DNA of 64,000 bases, taken from positions 24,598,676 through 24,662,675 of the forward strand of contig NC_061869.1 of NCBI RefSeq assembly GCF_907164915.1, read 5' to 3'. The notes beneath the pieces were generated by a model. It made no database searches and was not told the DNA's origin. It worked only from the letters and a program-made list of their open reading frames with translations. Both the position numbers and the translations under genes were made by a program. Within the stretch, counting starts at the first letter, position 1; each line of letters begins with the position of its first letter. This stretch comes from Impatiens glandulifera (Eukaryota; Streptophyta; Magnoliopsida; Ericales; Balsaminaceae). Shown one piece after another: positions 58,659 to 64,000 of this stretch.

Positions 58659-59329
58659 CATCTTCTGTAGTATTTGCTTGTATTAGTCATTTCAGCCTGA
58701 AAAAGGATGTAACAAATGAGATAGGGGTGTGAGCTTAGATCTTATTAGAAGTTTTTCGATTTGGTTTTTTAGTGTAGCTAGATGAATGTAACTGTAAATC
58801 CTTGTTGAAAATTTATATAAAATGTTTATTATATTTGTGTAATGACATGTTTTTTTTAATTGTTAATATGTTTTTGTTTTGTAAATTGATTTTGTTAGCT
58901 TACTTGTTATACAAATATAAAATTTTTGAGGAAATATAAACAAACTTAAGAGGAGTTAACTGAAAACAAAAATAGATATATTGAAGGTTAATTTTCTAGA
59001 ATAAAAAATAATTATTAATTTCATTAGTAATTAGCTAAACTATGCATCCAATACCAAATCTCATTTTGGTAATATTAAAAAGATGGGGAAATCAGTTGTC
59101 CCATTTTAAATTCGAAACCTTAGAAAGCGAGAGAAAAACTCTGAAGATTTTTAAGGAAGTGCGATCGGCACAGGCGGCACGATAGGCACATCCTCGACAC
59201 GATCGGCATAGACGGCACGATATTGTCTTTGAATCGGAAGTCATAAATCGGTGCTGAAATCAGGATTGATCAAAGGAAGTGCGATCGGCATAAGAGGCAC
59301 GACACGATCGGCACGGGCGACATAATAGG

Positions 59330-60638
59330 CAATGGCGGAGCTACATTAAGGGCTGCGTTGTGCTGTAGCCCAGTATAAATCTTTTAAAATATTTTATATA
59401 TATATATATGTAAATGAATAATTTCAATTATAATTTCAATGAATAATTATTACACAAAATAAATCAAACCCTTTATATATGTAAATAATAATATTTATAA
59501 AACTACATTTATATCATTAAAAAGGATAAAATATAAAGATTAAAATAATAATCTATATAATATAAGGTTAGATTAAAATAATAATCTATATAATATAAGG
59601 TTATATAAAATGATTTATATGCATTAATATTTTATAATCGTAATTTGGAGTGTCTATTCATTTACCACAATTTTGTATTTTTTTTTTATTTTTTATTTTT
59701 TTGTTTACTTTTTATGTACATTCACACAAAAATTAAGCTAAAATTCATTAATTAGACTTCTATATTTTTTTTATATATTTTTTTATATATTTAGTTTTTT
59801 ATTATTTAAAACTTAATTAATTTAACTTCTCATTTTGTTTTAATATATATTTTTTTAAATCGAGTATTCTTATATTTTATTAGGTTTCGTATATTTATTT
59901 TATTTTAGTAAAAATATTTTTGGAACTGTTTAATTAATATGTTTACTTATTACTCATATTAGTGTAATACATAGGGGAGGAAAAAATTACCAATATTAAA
60001 GATATATCGAAAATATCGTACCACAGTATATCAAAAATATCCATTTTTAAGGTATACCGAAAAAAGTAAGGTATGTTACCATGTCGAATTTATTGGTACG
60101 ATAAAGGTATGAAATTTTTAAGATTTTGTTATATCGAGATATACCGAATACCGAAATAGTATTTATAAGTTAATATATATTTATATATTTATATAATACT
60201 TATAAGGAAATAATTAAATATATTTCATATTAATTTAATTAAAGAAATATAATTTTTGAATAATATCAAAATATAATTGTACTGTAATATTATTCAATAA
60301 ATGCAATCTCTACCTTATGAATGAGATTGATTTTTTTAAAGTTAATATGTTTTTTAGGTATCAAATGTATAATATTGATACCGTACAAAAATTAAGGTAT
60401 ACCGAAATTAAGATAGGGTAAATGTATGAATTTTTTTTATACCGAAATTAAGGTATATCGAAATTAAAGTATACCGAAATCAAGATAAGGTAAATGTATG
60501 CATTTTTTGCATACCTAAATTTTAAGTAAGGTATAAAGTATATAGATAAAACACTAAGGTATACCGTACCGACCCACCCCTAGTAATACTTATAAAATTT
60601 TCAGCCCAGTCAAAAAAAAAATCCTGGATTCGCCCTTG
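59330..60638. mobile_element. Non-autonomous hAT-like element (copy B, complete)
   Basis: Left end CAATGGCGGAGCTAC and right end GGATTCGCCCTTG are imperfect inverses. The element is flanked by an 8-bp direct repeat ATAATAGG (59322-59329 and 60639-60646), as expected for hAT elements. The uninterrupted site is seen at 21931-21938. Length 1309 bp, including a nested MITE. No transposase frame. Confidence 0.75.
59971..60582. mobile_element. 'GGTATACCGAAA' MITE nested in the hAT-like element (copy B)
   Basis: Flanked by GTAATAC at 59964-59970 and 60583-60589. The right end GACCCACCCCTA and the left end TAGGGGAGGA are partial inverses. It is filled with repeated GGTATACCGAAAT and TATATCGAAA words. 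Copy A has only its left part. Confidence 0.6.
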
Positions 60639-61853
60639 ATAATAGGCACAGACGGCACAACCCGATCTGCACGAACAACACAATATTCTATTAATCAAAG
60701 GAAGCGCATTCGGCACAGTCGGCCCGACACGATCAGCATGTGCGGTACAATAGGCACAAACGACACGACCCGATCTGCACGGACGACACGATATTGTCTA
60801 GCGACGTTCTGTTGTATAGTTGGCTTTGACTGTTATTTCTGGTTTTTGATTTCTTTTGGCAGCTTTATTGGGATCTACTGGTTGCCGTTTGTTGTGCAGT
60901 TTGCTTCTCAATCAGGTTGGTCTGGGTTAGGTGGATTTGCTGACTCCTTTATTGTCATCTTCGTTGTTGATTTCTGATACATATTTGAATTGTTGATAGT
61001 TGCTGAGACATTTGATAAATTTAAATTATTTACAATTTAAAAAATGTATTTACAATTTTAAAAGTCACACAATTTAAATTTGGATTGGGCTCATAATTCT
61101 AAGAATCAGCCTTAATTCTATAAACATAGTTTATAGAGATATTGATAAATGATAAATATAAACTCTTTTGGTTGTTGAATTGTGATAAAGAACAATATAT
61201 TGCTAAATCAAAAAAAAAAAATGCCTTTTAAGCTTTGAATTTTAAAAATGGTTTTCAAACAAACATACACAATTTATAGTTAGAATTCAAGCCATCAAAT
61301 ATTTTAATGACAAATATTCCCTAACTTAATAAAAGGTTTAGGAACAAATAAACCATAAATAAAAATGAAAATGAAAATAATACAATAATACACTATCTTT
61401 TTACTTGGAAACCTTCTTAAATCAAGGAATAAAAACACATGATTAAATGGCATAAAAAAAGTTTACACATTTTTTTTCTTCTCAAAATCAAAGATTAATT
61501 ATACTGAAACCTTAATCCAACAGTTAAAAACCTAGAGAAAAAATTACCAATCTGCTTTTCAATCAAAACGGATATCATTTGATCGTCCAATGGTGAATTT
61601 GATAAAAGAAGAATATGCAAAAATCAATGTTTTTTCCTTTCTTTTTACTTGTTCAATATGCTTTTGTATTGTGTAAAGCATATACCCAAACCAGTTACTT
61701 ATTTTTATCCCATAACTCTTAAAATGGGCTTTCATCTAGTTGGAAAGTGGCTTTATAAAACTTTGGGTCTTTTTTATTCTTTTCCTATAGTTGTGAGTCC
61801 AAAATTTTAAAAATAATTATATATAATGTTAAACCTAATTATATATACACAAA

Positions 61854-63017
61854 GAGTAATGATAGGGGAGCGAAAAATTTGTAGCGAATGAGGCAGCGAA
61901 CGACGTGGAGTGTTGATTAGACTTGATGACTCGGTATTTATTTATTTTTCTTTTTTATATTCATTAATAATTTTCTCTCTCTTCTAATTACTTTTATTTT
62001 CTCTCTTTATCTTAAATATGCTGCATTTAATAAAAAAATTAATTTTTATTATTAAAAAACACTTAATAATTTATCTCTTTAATTTTTTATTATATATATA
62101 TATATTTAAATTATTCTACATGTCAACTATAAACCTATAAACCGAATTTTAATTATTTCTCCCACTATAAACCGCATTTTAATTATTTCTTTCTTTTAAT
62201 AATTTATTTTCTTTTATTTATTAAAGAAATAAAATTTATTTTCAATAAAAAAAATGACTCAAATTAAAATAAATAATAATTAATTAGGAGAATAATAACA
62301 TGGTGTTCTAGTTAAATGTTGTTGTAGTTGATTGACCTTTATATAGTTTAGGTAGATTGAGCTTCAATAGTTGATTGAGTTTCTAGTAAATCTTAGAAGA
62401 TGAATGGAAATTAAGAGAAGAGATTTTTAAGAAAAGAAAAGAGAGAAAAATAACAAGAGTTTAAAAAAGAGAATCAATCTATTAAGTAAAACGATTAATA
62501 ATTTTTTATTTTATTATTATTAATATATATATTATTAAATTAATAGATGATACAATTAATTAACTGAATTAAAAAATATTTTTTTTATTCTCTTATATAT
62601 AAATTTTAATTAACATAATTAATTATTATTTATTTTAATTTGAATACTTTTTTATTATTGAAAAAATAAAATTTATTTTTTTTAATAAATAAAATAAAAC
62701 AAATTATTTTTAAAAAAAATAATTAAAATGAGTTTAGGGTGGCATGTACAATAATTTTAAAAAAAATATATTTATAATAATAAAAATTTAATGAAATAAA
62801 TTATTAAGTGTTTTTTAATAATAAAAATTGAATTTTCTATTGAATGCGTCATACTTAATAGAAATAGAGAAAATGTAAGTAATGAGAAGAGAGAGAAAAT
62901 TATTAATGAATATAAAAAAGAAAAATAAATAAATACCGAGTCATCAAGTCTAATCATCATTCCACGTCGTTCGCTGCCTCATTCGCTACAACTTTTTCGC
63001 TCCCCCTATCATTACTC
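61854..63017. mobile_element. Fold-back element with about 400-bp inverted arms (copy B only)
   Basis: Starts GAGTAATGATAGGGGAGCGA, and its right end is the inverse (GCTCCCCCTATCATTACTC). The arms run to about 62286 and from about 62610, closely matching in the outer 130 bp and less well inward; the loop is about 320 bp. A 19-bp direct repeat CTAATTATATATACACAAA flanks it (61835-61853, 63018-63036). Copy A has the empty site once (near 34721-34739). No coding capacity. The same terminal word GAGTAATGATAGGG occurs at 14071 and 53617. Confidence 0.9.
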
Positions 63018-63411
63018 CTAATTATATATACACAAAAACAGTAGTTGGTACTTACCCATAGCCTACTGATATTTTTTTCCGGTGAATATTGCATTTTTTA
63101 AAGAAAACAAAAATTATATTTTTGAGTATAAATTTACAATTAACCCTGCTATTAAATTAAAGATCAATATTAAATTAAAATTAATTTTGAAATAACTAAT
63201 GCCCAAATAATATTTATAAAATCATTAATTACATATTAAAAAATTTAAATATTAACATATTAGAGATGTGAAAGGATGGTATATAGATTGATTTGGGATT
63301 AGAGAACATGTTCAAATAAATTATCTATTTAATGAAAAACTCTTTTTATCTTGTTGTGTCATTTCATCCTATAAAATGATGTTTATCTTTTAAAATGTCT
63401 AGATTAATTGT

Positions 63412-63745
63412 CAGGTCGAGAGCTGTGGTTAATTTGGGTATATATGTGAGAATAAATGAATACTTGGGTCGGATCGTGGGTTGACCTGTCTATATATACA
63501 TAATACAGTTAAAAATAAAATTTAAAGTTCTATATGTGATTCAAACTTACAATCTAACAAAAACAAGTACAATCCTTAAATCAACTAGACTAATAACATT
63601 TTATATTTAAAATTCAACATTAAATTTGATAAACGCGGGACATTTTAACGATATAAGTTCAAATTTTTAACTAACTAATATATAATAATAATCAAATATT
63701 TGATTGATCAAAGTGAAAGTATAAGGTCATGAGATGAGAGGCTCA
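63412..63745. repeat. Dispersed 'GGGTTGACCCG' repeat (right end of copy B)
   Basis: Copy B counterpart of 35128-35470. Homology between the duplicates ends shortly after it. Confidence 0.6.
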
Positions 63746-63765
63746 TTTAAAAAAAATATGTGAGA

Positions 63766-64000
63766 ATATATATATATATATATATATATATTGTTTGGTC
63801 AAATTATTTTGACTAAGTGTTGAAATAATTTAACCAATGAGATTTTGATGATGAAATGACTTATTAGTTTTGATGTAGGTATATTGAAACAATATTTCAT
63901 AAGACTTGGCTCTAATGAGAATCATTAGACCGATTTTGGCTATCAATGCATAGAATTAGACGTACAGTCTAACTCATCGGAGTTAGACGTGTAGTCTAAT
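63766..64000 (+). repeat. Possible start of another LTR at the right edge
   Basis: After a TA microsatellite the sequence contains TGTTGAAATAATTTAACC (63819) and, at the edge, two spaced copies of GTTAGACGT(A/G)(C/T)AGTCTAA. Short tandem AGACGT..AGTCT motifs occur in LTRs of SIRE-like elements, as in the LTR at 6797. The window ends too soon to decide. Confidence 0.3.

Larger units (their letters stand above)
59155..60800. repeat. 'GATCGGCAC/GGCACGA' repeat block of copy B, split by a hAT element
   Basis: The block is present at 59155-59329 and resumes at 60639-60800. The element at 59330-60638 separates the halves. Confidence 0.6.
46560..63765 (+). repeat. Segmental duplication, copy B
   Basis: This is the direct repeat partner of 7580-35495. 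It lacks the copia/Mutator insertion but has its own 622-bp insertion (50287-50908), longer TA tracts (54764 and 57776) and a 1164-bp fold-back element (61854-63017). Homology fades near 63765 at a TA microsatellite. It holds no convincing gene apart from the short ORF at 58464. Confidence 0.93.

Noticed and set aside
60636..60977. 113-codon plus-strand frame with SARTT repeats
   Set aside because: It begins in the GGCACGA repeat block and crosses into AT-rich DNA; the equivalent frame in copy A is shorter and out of phase.

Overview
This is plant nuclear DNA: an AT-rich, repeat-dense stretch, most likely from a dicot. The evidence is the set of element families present (Ty1/copia retrotransposons primed by initiator tRNA-Met, a Mutator-like element carrying a Ulp1-like protease gene, a CACTA element, hAT-type MITEs and a tRNA-derived SINE) together with GT-AG introns. 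I found no convincing ordinary host gene. Every long reading frame belongs to a transposable element, and the species cannot be named from this window.

Layout. Bases 1-7394 hold the 5' part of a minus-strand SIRE-like copia element: a 1298-bp LTR (6097-7394), primer binding site, gag, pol, and an extra ORF that runs off the left edge. From about 7580 to 35495 lies copy A of a tandem segmental duplication. Copy B runs from about 46560 to 63765 in the same orientation. The shared unit, about 16 kb without insertions, is non-coding: a GC-rich MITE, LTR-like remnants, a SINE, dispersed repeats, a short conserved ORF and a nested hAT/MITE cluster.

Copy A is split by an 11.6-kb minus-strand Tork/Tnt1-like copia element (22194-33840, target duplication CAGTT). 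Its left LTR is in turn split by a 6.4-kb Mutator-like element (22336-28751, 9-bp target duplication CAATATACG) with about 150-bp terminal inverted repeats, a decayed MULE transposase gene and a divergently placed Ulp1-like protease gene. This element carries three arrays of a 19-bp palindromic unit whose architecture is also present once in each terminal repeat. That is the most interesting structure in the window.

Between the duplicate copies (36.2-44.4 kb) lies a gutted LTR retrotransposon with a 4.86-kb CACTA element inside it (37451-42312, target duplication TAA). The CACTA element is full of tandem and hairpin-forming repeats around the remains of an En/Spm-type accessory gene. Copy B carries its own later insertions: a 622-bp segment (50287-50908) and a 1164-bp fold-back element (61854-63017) flanked by a 19-bp direct repeat.

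The inferred order is: older elements in the unit, then duplication of the unit, then copia insertion into copy A, then Mutator insertion into that copia LTR, with separate insertions in copy B. All percentages and repeat counts are hand estimates from reading the sequence.
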